64,000 bases of DNA from Cornus controversa (Eukaryota > Streptophyta > Magnoliopsida > Cornales > Cornaceae). The stretch lies in NCBI GenBank assembly GCA_026545225.1, contig CM048845.1, positions 62,640,533-62,704,532 of the forward strand, read 5' to 3'. Positions within the stretch are counted from its first letter, which is position 1. The number at the start of each line of letters is the position of its first letter. A program made the translations under genes and the position numbers. This document shows, one piece after another, positions 1-11,320 of the stretch. The notes beneath the pieces were generated by a model, which saw only the letters and a program-made list of their open reading frames with translations, was not told the origin of the DNA and made no database searches.

Positions 1-260
1 GGATCAACTTCCCCAAAGCGAGGAGGCACTCCTCTCTATGGATAAAACCTCGCAGAGGTCCTCTCTACGGATCAACCTCCATTTTTGCAAGGAAGCACTC
101 CTCTCTACGAATAAAACCTTGCGGAGGTCGTCTCTACGGATCAACCTCCATTTTACGAGGAGTTCCTCTCTACGGATAAACCTCGTGGCACTTCGCGCTC
201 CTATGGGGGGTAGGACCTCGGATCACTACCTTATGGGAACTAAGGGCTAGGGTTCGGTGG
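1..260. repeat. Tandem repeat, about 69-bp period
   Basis: Roughly three diverged units alternate 'cctctctacggat' with 'aacctcc' or 'aaacctcg'. The wording resembles the tandem repeats at 50.2-50.6 kb downstream of the gypsy integrase, so this may be the untranslated end of a related element cut by the window edge. That link is inference. No credible coding capacity. Confidence 0.6.
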
Positions 261-1085
261 CTGGAGTTCAAGGTACGCTAAATCCATGACGGACCTCATT
301 TCTAGCTAGGATGAGGTCATTACATCTTGGATTGGCTTGTCACAGAGGAAAGAAGAGAACCAAGTGAGAGTGAATCCCCTTTCTGACAAATACAATCTCA
401 GCCCCTGCTTAGTAGATATTTACCACCGCAAAACCTCAATCATTGGTGAGAAAAGACAATTTTGCCTATAAATAGCGAAAGAAAAGTAGAAAACAGGGAT
501 CGATAGAAAATCACGACAAAAAGGGATCTTTTCTAAAGCAAATCTCCATCATACCACAGAGCTCCTTTCTTCCCTACCTTTTTCCTCCCCTCTTCTAAGC
601 ATCCACATAGATCAGTGGACCCCTCTGTGACAACTTGGACTCCCACTGGGACCCACTCTCTGGCGACCATCATCGTGGAAAGTTTGACTTCAGTTCAACA
701 GAACCTACTACAAACAGATGTAAATGTGTAACCAAAAAAAAAAATGTGATCAAATTTCTCCTATCAAATTTGCATTTTCTAGAAAATAAAAATTATCTAT
801 TATCAAAGCAACCAACTATCTTGAAAAATTGTCTATCAATTAGTTTATTCACAACTAATATAAATCAAGAACATAGCATATGCTTCCATGAATTAACATT
901 ATATTATGTCAAATATATAAAAAGCACACACATGCAAAAGAGCTGAATCCTGTTGGATGCATGTGTTTATGTAGTGACGAGCATATTAAAGGCAGATCCA
1001 TGAGCTTGCCTTGCTTACCTCATGGAAAGAAAAACATATAAATGGGATTTGCCCGAAATTCATAGGCCCTAATACCAAGCAATGT
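261..1085. other. No gene recognised; possible degenerate LTR
   Basis: A TATA-like 'cctataaatag' lies near 469 and a pyrimidine-rich stretch near 565-600, as in plant LTR promoters. No LTR ends or target-site duplication were found. The rest is AT-rich sequence without recognisable coding content. Confidence 0.3.
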
Positions 1086-1140
1086 AGGAATCGGTTTCTA
1101 ATTGGACGTAGGGGATGTGGGCAATGTTGGGCCAGGATTC
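1086..1140 (-). pseudogene. Tiny NB-LRR 3'-tail relic
   Basis: About 40 bp around 'ggggatgtgggcaatgttgggccag' matches the extreme 3' coding end of the NB-LRR paralogs at 4020 and 34605, which encodes the conserved WPNIAHIP tail. It is the smallest of four copies of this tail in the window. The flanks near 1000-1040 also resemble sequence near 1840 and 3965, so it probably came with a local duplication. Confidence 0.5.
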
Positions 1141-1854
1141 CTCAGTTTTCTTTCTTTGATTCTTTGGCTAATCAAATGGTCATTAGATTGCTACAAATTT
1201 TTAATGTTCGTAGCAACATTGAATTGTCCTGGAGAAATGGATGATTTATTTTCTCGAATTCCTTTTGACTACATAATTATTAAAATTAAGAATGTTTTAA
1301 CAATGCTGTGTCAGTCCATCAAGAAACTAATAACGAGATATAGTCAGTTCTCAATTCAGGACACCATCTAGAAAAAAATTCCAATCACAATGCAAGAAAT
1401 AAGTGCCACCTCAAACTCAATTTTAGAGGTCGGTAATGTTCAAAAGAGAATATATAAGACAAAAACCACGTCAATCAAGAGGACAAGAAGAAGAAAAAAG
1501 TTGCAGCTCAGAGTGATCCATAAGGAAATACCTTGAAAAGAACAACGTAACCATCCTCGATTCCCAAATGAAAGGATTGGAAACTGGATAACAAGAGTAC
1601 TTGTTTGAGTTGACCAGTGTCTGAAAGGAATTTATCATCATGGAATGACAACGATCTGATGCTCACATACATCTTCTATTGGTTATGTCCTGTAATCAAT
1701 AGGAGTACAAATTAGCAATATATCATGCTAGCCCAGGCTCATATATCATCCACATGCAAAAGAGCAGAATCCTGTTCGTATATAGCCAGCCCATGCTCCC
1801 ATAGAGCCATGAGACTGTAGAAAATCAAATGACCTAGCTTACCTCACGGAAAGA
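1141..1854. other. No gene recognised
   Basis: AT-rich DNA. Parts (about 1490-1720) resemble 3540-3740, including a purine-rich 'gacaagaagaag' stretch and 'ctcacctacatcttctat'-type sequence. This supports local duplication of the LRR-tail flank. No coding signal. Confidence 0.4.
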
Positions 1855-2350
1855 AAAACATAGGAGATGTGGGCAATGCTGGGCCAGTAGTCACCTCCGT
1901 CCACCAAGCACTGCTGTCTAAGAACTGGATAATAACCGGTCTGAATAGTTCGAAGCATGGAAGGCAGCCCTTCCTTTGGCAATGATCGAAACATAGGGCA
2001 GTCCTGGATGGTTAGATGTTGAAGAGAGATGAGATTTTAGAGGCCCTTGGATGATATGGATTCCATATTCAGCATATCTTCGATGTGTAATGAGGTTAGA
2101 GTTGCAGGAAGTAGACAGCACTTGTCATCATCATATTCTTCAGGAAAAGGAATGCAGACCAGCCCTGGATATCCACCTTTAATATGCGATTGTCCAAGAG
2201 AGGTCAATCTGTTGAGGGCCCACTCTGACAAGGGCTTGAGTTTCCCCCAACAACAGACGAGACGAAGTGTGATAAGGTTGGGGGCAAATTCCCTTAAGGA
2301 AAGGATTCAAGACCTGGACAATCATATATTTCTATGGATTCAGTCCTTGA
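1855..2350 (-). pseudogene. Decayed NB-LRR LRR-domain 3' fragment
   Basis: Read on the minus strand, this is a degraded copy of the last leucine-rich repeats and C-terminal tail of the NB-LRR family found at 3972-4808 and 34561-35244. Recognisable pieces are the 'GGYPGLV' repeat start, an acidic stretch (EEYDDDK), 'CLLPATLTSLHI' and the WPNIAHIP-like tail DNA near 1865-1890. These pieces fall in different frames, so several indels have accumulated. No start, NB-ARC domain or full LRR is present. It is a relic left by duplication and decay in a resistance-gene cluster. Confidence 0.75.
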
Positions 2351-3971
2351 GCTGTGGTCGGTTCCATGGAAAGAATGAAAAAAATGAGATTATCCAGGGC
2401 AAGTATTAATATCAAACAAGAGAAATATACAGGGGCTTGCAGAACAAGGTTTTGTTGTATTACCTCAACCATAATATAATATGGATAGCATCCTTTCAAG
2501 GTCCATTAATCATCAAAGAAATTTAAAAAATCCTCACTCTAAAAAATTTGCAAACGGTTTTTTCTTTTCAGTGATCCTTTATAATTCAAACTTTATAGTG
2601 CCTCCACCAATCAATTTTTTGAATCTAAGTGGAAGTTCTTCAAGCAATCCAAGTCAATTAGATATTAAGGCATCATCGAAGGTTGTAGTGCAGTACTGGT
2701 AATATCATTCTAATTTGGTTCAAAAGGTCAGATGGAAAGATTCATCATAGTGAGGATGTTACTAGTTTTGGGGCATGAACTGGGAAGGGAGACTCAACCA
2801 ATGAATTTAAATCATATAGTAAAGCAGCTTAGGGGGCAATGAGGTACAATTGTTGCAACCAAGTTAATGATTATCAAACTTAAGATAATTGCATCTATGC
2901 TAGGTCCAATAAATCTATGAAATAATTAGGTTAATTTAATAGCAAGTTAAGCCATTAAAATATAAGCTCTAGATTATCATCACCAAATGCTATGAAAAAC
3001 GAGATTGTTCAGTTTGCTTTCCATTTATGCATGGCCAGATTTTAGTGCTTGAGGATTTGTGAATTTTAATGTTTCCTCTTCTTCAAACGAGATCTCCTCC
3101 TAGAGGGTAGGTTAGTGCTCAGTGTGGTACATAAATATAGCTAAAATGGGAGTGAAGAAGAATAAAATACTTCTTGTAGTTCCTTAACATGCATTATATG
3201 ATTTAACATTGACCAACCAAGGAGAAATTTGATTCTTTGGTTAATTGAATGGTCATTAGGAATTTGACCTTGAGCATTTTTTTCAAACTCCTTTTTGTTA
3301 CAGAATCATTAAAATTAAGCATTTTTTTTTTATGAATGAAAATTAAACATTTTTCAACCATGTTGTCAGTCAGTCCATCAAGAAATATAGTCAGTTCTGA
3401 AGGATACCATAGAGAAAAAAATTATGAGTAGAATGCAAGAAATAAGTTCCACCTCAAATTCAATAGAACAGAACAGGTATATGTGCAAAAAAAAAAAACA
3501 ATTTTAGTAGTGGGTCAGATGTTGAAGGAAATACCTGAAATTAACAACCCAAAAGCACGTCAATGGGGAGGACAAGAAGAAGAAAAAATAAGTAGTGGGT
3601 CAGATGTTGAAGGAAATACCTGAAATTAACAACCCAGAAGTAGCAATGGAATTTAAGATGATGGAGTGACAATGATGTGATGCTCACCTACATCTTCTAT
3701 CTTTTATGCCAAAACCTGTAATTAATAGGAGTAGAACTTAGCAATATTATAGTATGTATATAAATAAATAAAAAGCAGAATCCTGTTGGTACGTACATAG
3801 GCAGCCCATGTATCAGAGTCAAAGGATGAAAGATTTATATATCAAAATTAAAATTGAACACTTATTGGAATGTTCACCCACGAGGGGCTCAAAATATTGA
3901 AAGATTTATATATCATCTTAAGCACCCTTCTTTGGGGTAGATGGTGTAGAAAAAACATGACCAAGCTTACC
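2351..3971. repeat. Intergenic DNA with an 85-bp direct repeat
   Basis: No gene recognised. Unit 3506-3590 ('agtagtgggtcagatg'...'aacaaccc') recurs at 3591-3651, a partial second unit with an 85-bp offset. The region 3780-3970 resembles the flank of the older LRR relic near 1780-1860. The rest is AT-rich with short poly-A and poly-T runs. Confidence 0.5.
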
Positions 3972-4808
3972 TCACAAAGGGTAAATGGGAATAAAATCTT
4001 TGCGATCTGTTGCAACATAGGGGATATGGGCAATGTTGGGCCAGTAGTCACCTCCGTCCTCCAAGCACCCTTCCTTAAGACGTGGACAATTACCGATCTG
4101 AAGAGTTTGAAGCGTGGAAGGCAGGCCTTCCTTTGGCAAGGATCGAAACTTAGGGCAGTTGGAGAGACATAGATGTTGAAGAGAGGGGAGATTTTGGAAG
4201 GCCTTGAATGATATGGATTCTAGATTCGGCAGACTTCCGATCCGTAATGTGGTTAGAGTTGGAGGAAGTAGACAATACTTGTCATTGTCATTATCATCAT
4301 CATCTTCTTCTTCTGGAGGAAAAGGAAAGGAGACCAGCTCTGGATATCCACCTTCAATACAGAGATGTCGAAGAGATGTCGAGGGGGGGAAATGAAAATT
4401 GCCTTGAGGAAAGGACGTCTCAAGACATGGACAATAACATATATCAAAAAATGGAAACCACCTCAGATTTGAGCAATTTCTGATCTCAAGTGATTTGAGG
4501 CTGGGGGTGGAGAAGCAGAAGCAGCCTCCTCTTTCCGGGATGGACAACAAGGACTCCAGACTTTCACAATCTTCTATCGAAAGAGATTCGAGGCTTTGAA
4601 GAAGAATCTGGTTGGTCGTAGCGGCCAAGGTTCGGAGATTCACGCAACTCATGATAGAAAGTGATCTGAGGTTGGGTAAGTAGCCTCCTCTTTCTGGGAA
4701 GGACAAGGACTCCACAACATTGCATTTAGATAACGACAGGTAACGGAGACCAGCGAAATTATTATTATTATTTTTTACGCAACCCCCAACCCCAAGTGGT
4801 AATAACAT
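3972..4808 (-). pseudogene. NB-LRR C-terminal LRR fragment
   Basis: An open frame of about 278 codons on the minus strand encodes only the C-terminal leucine-rich repeats of a CC-NB-LRR protein of the RPP13-like/R3a type. Several repeats follow the pattern LxxLxxLxIxxCxxL (for example SLESLSIEDCESLESL and TLTTLRIGSLPNLESI), then an acidic insert of Glu/Asp/Asn and the WPNIAHIP tail. The Rx, NB-ARC and early LRR regions are absent: homology to the paralog at 34.5-35.5 kb stops at about 4808, where the sequence switches to the dispersed duplication starting near 4815. The last residues differ from the paralog, so the tail has also diverged. It is a truncated duplicate. Confidence 0.85.
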
Positions 4809-5133
4809 CCCAGTAATCTAAAATGTAATAGATAAAAACACGGAGATAAGAAGATAAAAAACCCAGTAAAGGTCTCACTGTAACAAAAGCTAAAATTCGA
4901 TACTAATGGATCAATTTAAATTCAGATAATGGAGAAACCAAAATCAGACTACTTAAATCAACAGAAAAACATTACAAATTCACTACTATTTACCAATCTC
5001 AGGTGAACGAAATCCACAGAATTGAACTGATAAATCAAAACGACACCCAGAAATCATAGCACTTAAAAAATAACAGTAAGATTGGATTTTCCTTACCCAA
5101 AAAACAATAAGATTGGTTTTGATATCGTCGATG

Positions 5134-6025
5134 GATGTGAATCTAGGAAGCACGGACACGGACACGGACACGAGACACGGGTACGACACGACACAGACAC
5201 GGCTGATGGAGTGGTTGACTAAAAGGATGAAACGTGTAGCATGGGCCCAAGTTGGTATGGACAGAAAGTCTATTTTTACAAGGACTTCTCTATCTCCAAG
5301 AGGTCGTCCCCTACTATGACACGGCTTGGCTTTCACTGCTATAAATACAGGGGCGATTCATATGTCAGGTACGCAACAAAATACCCTCTGAGTTCTTCTA
5401 CATCCCTTGAAACACCATTCCGATTTCTAACTTGGTCGTCGGAGCGTGTTCGGCCGGCACTACACCGGTGCCCTTTCGATCACTCTTCTCTTGTCTTTTT
5501 CGCAGGTTGGCGTTTGACCAGATCAGGGCGGATTTTTGCTTCATCAACGGCGATACGGAAAACTTTAAAAAAACAAGATACGGACACGGCGGGGATACGG
5601 CTATAAAATAATAATATAATATATTAATATATATTAATTATTTAATAAAAAATACTACATTACAGAAATAATTCAATTCATCATCATGCAATTAAGAACC
5701 AAACAAATTTATAAACAAAGATAGACAAATAGATTAAAATAAATTAAAGAACTAGACTTATTTAGTCTTCTACGTGTATTTAGCTTATATTTTAATCATT
5801 ACTTAGTATCATACAATTTATATTCGAAATATTTGAATATACATCATTGCTATGAAGTGTCCAATACGTCTTCAAGAAGTGTCCAAGAAGTGTCCGAGAA
5901 GTGTCCTAAAAAGAAAAATGTCAGGACACTTCTACGAAGTGTCCGACACGTGTCCGAGGGGTGTCCGAGTGTCCGACACGGGTACGGCACCCTCGGTGAA
6001 GTGTCCGTGCTTTCTAGATGTGAAT
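5134..6025. mobile_element. Mutator-like MITE with 9-bp TSD
   Basis: The element occupies 5143-6016 and is flanked by a perfect 9-bp target duplication GATGTGAAT (5134-5142 and 6017-6025). Terminal inverted repeats begin CTAGGAAGCACGGACAC on the left and, reverse-complemented, TAGAAAGCACGGACAC on the right. Subterminal arrays of ggacacgg/gtgtccg motifs extend about 60-100 bp inward. A 9-bp TSD with TIRs is characteristic of Mutator-like elements. The empty site is preserved at about 21110-21130 in the second duplication copy. Without the nested solo LTR and its TSD (348 bp) the element is about 526 bp with no transposase, so it is non-autonomous. Confidence 0.88.
5204..5546 (+). mobile_element. 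Gypsy solo LTR nested in MITE
   Basis: A 343-bp solo LTR, TGATGGAG...CTTCATCA, homologous along its length to the two LTRs of the gypsy element at 45154-53733. It is flanked by a perfect 5-bp target duplication ACGGC (5199-5203 and 5547-5551). It carries a TATA-like 'ctataaatacag' near 5340. No internal sequence remains, consistent with LTR-LTR recombination. It sits in the subterminal repeat of the MITE and is therefore younger than the MITE. Confidence 0.93.
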
Positions 6026-6850
6026 ACATCGAAAACCTTTGGACACTTGAAGTAACCTTGATTTTGTCCTTTCCGTTTTTTCAATTTTTATTTTTTATTT
6101 TCTTGTTTTTTCATTCATATAAACACGGACATATGCATAAATTACTCTGTTAAGACCAAGCCCTCATTTGCACTCTTTTCTTACTCCGAGGGTTGTTTTT
6201 TTTAAAGTAAAGGGTGTTATTAAATTTGAAATAGGGTGCAACTTGAGGGGTTAGACAGATTCGAGATATAATTTGGATTCAACACATATAAAATGTTCAT
6301 TTTTAACTCAACTTTAACCTTACTTTTAACCACAATTAATCAACCATAACTTAATTCATTTTAAAAATTTTAAACTCGGGTTGAGATTTCGGATTAGAAA
6401 GTCGAGTTATCTATATCACTAATATCCATGTTAAAAATTTAAAGTCATTTTTAATAAGGTTCACATTAGATTACTTCTAAACACATAAAAAATTAAGAAC
6501 TTCGATGCAAATTTTAAAAAAATTACAAACAAAATTTTAGAAAAATTAATTATCCAAAGTCTTAACATGAAATAAATTAATATTTAAATAAATAAAGTTT
6601 AAAAGAAAAAACGTTATCATAATTTGAATATTGTATATAATATATTTAAAATAAAAAATATGCATAAAAATAATATTATAATTTGAGTTCGGGTTGGACT
6701 CGGATTGTTAGCACCTCAATCCAAGCCAACCCTAATTAAATTCGAGTTGAGATTTTTCAATCCAAACTCAACTCTAATTGTAAAAATAATTGTTAAAACT
6801 TATAAAAAAATTGAACTAGGCTCGAATTGAGTTCGAGTTGCTCAACTAAG

Positions 6851-7977
6851 GGCCCGTTTGGCATACGTTTTGTTTTAGATGTTTTGTTTTTAGATAAACA
6901 GAAACAGTGTTTTTGTTGTAAAGTGTTTTGAATTGAAAGCGAAAATATGTTTGGTGACGAAATTCCGTTGCGAGAATTACTGAAGCAGAAACATGCAAAA
7001 CATGTTTGGTAACGTCAAAATTTTTGAAAACAAAACACTGAAAACATGTTTGGTAATTCTAACTACTGCCAAAAATATAAGAAGCAAAAACAAAAAACAT
7101 GTTTAGAACTGGCTGTTTCTAATTTGTTATTTCATTTTTAAAATTTATTTTTATAATTAATTATTTATATAATAGACATTATTTTAGTAGTTGATTGGCA
7201 CAAATTTGTACACGTAATATTTTTTTGTGTTTCTCATTGTGGGACCTGAAGATAGATGTCATACATTTGTTTGTAAGCCTTTGATGATATACAATTGATG
7301 GTATGGAGTAATAATATAGTGTATAATACTTGTAAGGAAGTTCAACAGTAAACTATAACGTATAATTTTTTCATTAGATTGTCTACTATGGTTTCTTATC
7401 AATCTATTAAAACTCAACATTTTTACTTTTCTTTTATGTGTTTTCACTTCTTGGACCTACAAGTATAACACCACAGGGAATTATTATGAGTTTTGGCAAT
7501 TTGAAAATCCGTCTCTAATGGTGGTAAGAAATTTCTGATTCATAATTATGGTTTCATGAATAGTATAGTTGAATTAATTATGATTTTAGATATTCTGGAC
7601 TCACCCAACCTACTACTTAGAAATCAAGACAATAGAAAACATACATAACAAAATTACCAAAATAATGAAAAGAAAAATATGTATTCAAAATTTTTTTTGA
7701 ACTTTATTAAAGTTACTTTCCATAAAAATGCACAAGTTGGCGACAAATCTGAAACAGGAAAACAACCAAAAAAATTACATATATAAAGCTGAAGATGAAC
7801 CATTTCGAAAAACCAAAAATAAGGAATAACAAAAAAAACTATTGTACAATTCCACCAATAAGCACACCTGCACAAATGCTTCTTCCAATAACCACCCAAA
7901 GCTTCATTCAAAGTATTCAAATTAAAAAAATGTAAATGACATCCAAATTCATCAAATATTAATATAATAATAAACTC
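6851..7977. other. No gene; possible transposon end at 6853
   Basis: Homology to the duplication ends near 6850, where 'gggcccgtttggcatacg' begins, a phrase typical of plant DNA-transposon ends. A matching right end (ccaaacgggccc) was not found, so the element is truncated or unresolved. Repeated 'aacatgtttggtaa' phrases lie at about 6995-7060. The rest is AT-rich with no coding signal. Confidence 0.4.
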
Positions 7978-8275
7978 TCATATCCTATGGCTCATAGTGG
8001 AATGCTCCGGGGTGTGGTATTGCGCTGCATCTTGGTTGGTCCAAGTGCACAAACCTGTTATATCCCATAGCTTAAAAGTTGATGAGAGTTCTACATAGTT
8101 GCAGTATGTCTTGAGGTTGACCTTCCTTAGGTATGGAACACCATCCATGCTAGCTTTCACATAGAGGCAACCTAATCCTGACGAACCGTCAGCATCATCA
8201 CTGTTCTTTGCTGAACTGGTGGCCATGGTGTTCTTCCTAAAGGATCGAATTGGTGGCCATCCAACCACCTGTGCC
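7978..8275 (-). pseudogene. Aux/IAA exon fragment (domains II-III)
   Basis: Aux/IAA proteins are nuclear repressors of auxin response, degraded through TIR1/AFB via the domain II degron. The minus strand opens after a consensus acceptor (aacag, exon from 8275) with AQVVGWPPIRSFRKN. It contains the GWPP degron core, then a short Ser/Asp-rich spacer and the start of domain III (VKASMDGVPYLRKVNLKTY...ELSSTFK). This matches exon 2 of IAA7/14/16-type genes. After about 8075 the frame runs into unrelated residues and stops; the rest of domain III, domain IV and the EAR-containing exon 1 were not found nearby. Substitutions such as KASMDG for the usual KVSMDG suggest relaxed constraint. Most likely a captured or truncated exon. 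Confidence 0.8.
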
Positions 8276-10140
8276 CTGTTACCAAACAAATATATGCTTC
8301 CTTAGAGTAATACATATACCATAGAAGACAAAAAGTTCACAAGAAACATATAACCAACCTAACTTACAAATTCCCAGTATGTGAAATTTTTTCTAAAAGC
8401 GCAGAACTCCCATATCATTTCAATACTTTGAAAAGTAATTAATAGTTGTATTCCAACTAACCTTCAGGCCAAAGACATGGCTTTAAATAATAAAAATCAA
8501 AGATAAGATTTTTGTAAATGAGGCAAAAGAAAACAAAATTAAATGACATCCTTAATCTTAATGCACCCATAAAACAATATTTTGATTTTTTAGCAAACTC
8601 TATATAATTTCTTTAAAAGAAAGCCAAGAGCAATCCAAGTTCGCACATACATGTATCACGTATAGTCCATCACGATGCATCTTAAAGAACAGTAAGGATG
8701 AGGTATGCATTAGGGATACATATTAGTTTACCTCTAGAACATATTGGGTCATGCTTATCGTATTTTGTATTGTGATAAACACTAATAAATATGAGCAGAT
8801 ATCCAACACAAATCACACCAATCTGCAACTGATTAATTTCTTATCTGGTATACCTTTCATGAAATTTAATTTGAAGTTCCACTTTGAATGCTTAAAAGAC
8901 TGTCATGAACTAAACCCAACAATAAAAAAGAGTGCTGCCATGCTATAGACGAGAGATACCATGAAGCTCCTAGTACCTGTAGCAACATTAGATGAGGAAG
9001 GCAAACATGTAGAGAATGAGATTATATGTAGCTCCTACCCATAGTGTCTTAGCAACTACACCAATAGTCTTAATAATTTGCTGATTTAGAGGAAAAATGA
9101 GAAATAATCTAGGAACATACTGAATGAGAACAATAAGAGCAACAGTGTTGTTCGTGTGATTAGATCTCTAATTTTAAGTTGCTGGGATTACAAACCAGAT
9201 GACAATCTGCAAGCATAAGGAGTTGGAAGAAGTTGAAATCTAAACCATGAAGCAAACAACAATGGAAACTAAAAAGCAACATAATACTCAACTAATCATT
9301 CCCTTATGATTCATATACTAGATGATAAAAACAGTTATTCTATATGAGGACAATGCATAAATAATTGCATACTGATTTTATTCCCTATTTGCACATATAA
9401 CAAAGGATTCCAAAATTCATCAATTACCATACCAACACGAAGCTCAATCTATTCCCACATGTCAGGTAGAAGATAGAAACCAGACTCATTTATGTTCTCA
9501 TTGCTTCATAGACATGGGTATAATGGTGAACTGCCCTCAGTGTTGGTTTTGAGCACAAAATAAAACAAAAAAAAAATCCACTTGCAGAATCCCCCAAATT
9601 TAACAATTCTCATCCGCAGTCAACAATATGTTAAGTGAACGGGGAAAAATGGCTAAAGTCCACAAAAGTAATGAGTGAACAACCAAAGATCTGTTCCTCC
9701 CAACAACTTCCCAACCCAACAAGTAATTGAATTTGATTTTAGCTAATCATAGAAGTCCAACAAACAAAAAATTAACCCAACTATAGAGGACAAACCAAGT
9801 ACAAGCAGATTTATCATAAATGCTAACATGTCAAAGATTGGAGAAAATTGAAATAAACATACAATACACTCAGATCAGACCCAACAATGAATAAATTAAG
9901 TTGCTTAAGCTGAATAAAGCACAACATCGATCAAACACAAACATATCCTCATGCCCCATATAGATCAATACATAGAGAGTAGAATCCTCAACAAATATGG
10001 TAGCAAAATAGAGCAAAGAACTAGGGTTTTAGTTGAGCCAAATTACGGGGGAAACAAAAATTTTCACAAATTATACCCAAATCAAGACAAGATCAGTGTG
10101 TATATATATAGGTGGTCAAGCTGAATATAACTCAACATAC
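8276..10140. other. No gene recognised
   Basis: AT-rich DNA upstream (on the minus strand) of the Aux/IAA exon. It could be intron or flank of that fragment. I looked for an Aux/IAA domain I (LxLxL) exon and saw none. A 'tagggttttag' phrase at about 10022 is typical of plant untranslated leaders but is not tied to a gene. Confidence 0.4.
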
Positions 10141-10149
10141 CAATCAATT

Positions 10150-10262
10150 ACAACATTTGTGCTCCTGTGCAAGTGCGTGACAACAAGTTAACACAACGTG
10201 CGCCTGTGCAAGTGAGTGACAACAAGTTACCACAATGTGCTCCAGTGCAAGTGTGAGTGAAC
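10150..10262. repeat. Short tandem repeat, about 39-41 bp
   Basis: Two and a half units of 'gtgctcctgtgcaagtg' followed by 'acaacaagtta' start at about 10158, 10199 and 10237. No coding signal. Confidence 0.7.
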
Positions 10263-10469
10263 AGAGATTAAGAACTTAACTTTAATTTCATATGCGCCTA
10301 TGCAATTTGTAGTGAGAGAGAAAAAATATACCATAAATTAACTCTGAAATTAAATGTGCACCTGTGCATATGTAGAGAGATAGATGAGTTTTTACTAATC
10401 AATTTCTCTGAAAGTTTGAGGTCAACTCGAATAGAGTAGATCGATATTGAGATTTTTGACACTTTGAGC

Positions 10470-11085
10470 TCAATTTGTGTACATTCTCCGTCATGCAAAG
10501 CAAGTGCATTAGAAATCAACTAAAGATATTCAAATATTTAGTTTAAGACTAAAACTTTTGAAATGAAAATAAACACAGAACATATACCTCTTTTCAGGCT
10601 TCTTTGTTATCCATATAGATTTGTGTACATTTTCCGACATGCAAAGCAAGTGCATTAGAGCAAATGCATGAGAAATCAACTAAAGATATGCAAATATTTA
10701 GTTTAACTTGAAAACTTTTGAAATGAAATAAACACAGAACATATACCTTTTTTCAGGCTTCTTTGTTATCCATATGAATTTGTGTACATTCTCCGACATG
10801 CAAAACAAGTGCATTAGAGCAATCGCATTAGAAATCAACTAAAGATATGCAAATATTTAGTTTAACTTTAAAACTTTTGAAATGAAAATAAACACAAAAC
10901 ATATACCTTTTCTCAAGCTTCTTTGTTATCCATATGAATTTGTGTACATTCTCCGACATGCAAAATAAGTGCATTAGAGCAAGTGCATTAGAAATCAACT
11001 AAAGATATGTAAATATTTAGTTTAACTCTAAAACTTTTGAAATGAAAATAATCACAGAACATATACCTTTTTTCAGACTGTACAA
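10470..11085. repeat. Minisatellite, about 160-bp units x4
   Basis: Four diverged units begin at about 10489, 10636, 10793 and 10953. Each contains 'acatgcaaagcaagtgcatt', 'aaatcaactaaagatatgc', 'tttagtttaac' and 'cacagaacatatacc'. Unit 1 lacks the 16-bp 'agagcaa.tgcatta' duplication that the others have. It is non-coding, and spacing is 147-160 bp. Confidence 0.9.
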
Positions 11086-11320
11086 GTTATCGCAATGTCA
11101 TTCGTTCCTAGCATTCAATATTGCTTACTCCCCAATCATCATTCCTCAACCACAAGTGATATACAATATGATATTCTACATAACTATTATTATCTAAGAT
11201 TAAATATTACATTCTCAAATATATATCATAACAGAACAAGTATCATTAATATTACATGCCAAAATATAAATCATAACAAAATAAGTAGCATAATTAATTT
11301 ATAAATATATTCCAAACTCA

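Larger units (their letters stand above)
4815..6850. repeat. Dispersed segmental duplication, copy 1
   Basis: Sequence from about 4815 to 5142, continuing from 6017 to about 6850, matches 20840-21302 plus 22003-22700 closely. Shared blocks include 'gtaaaggtctcactgtaac', 'gatatcgtcgatggatgtg', 'taagaccaagccctcattt' and 'gggtgttattaaatttgaa'. Copy 1 is interrupted by the MITE at 5143-6016; copy 2 lacks it but has its own 700-bp insertion. No coding region recognised. The 6240-6850 part is AT-rich with repeated 'ttgggttgaga'-type phrases. Confidence 0.85.

Noticed and set aside
5113-5606. ORFs with Asp-Thr repeats
   Set aside because: They come from the ggacacgg subterminal arrays of the MITE and the solo LTR.
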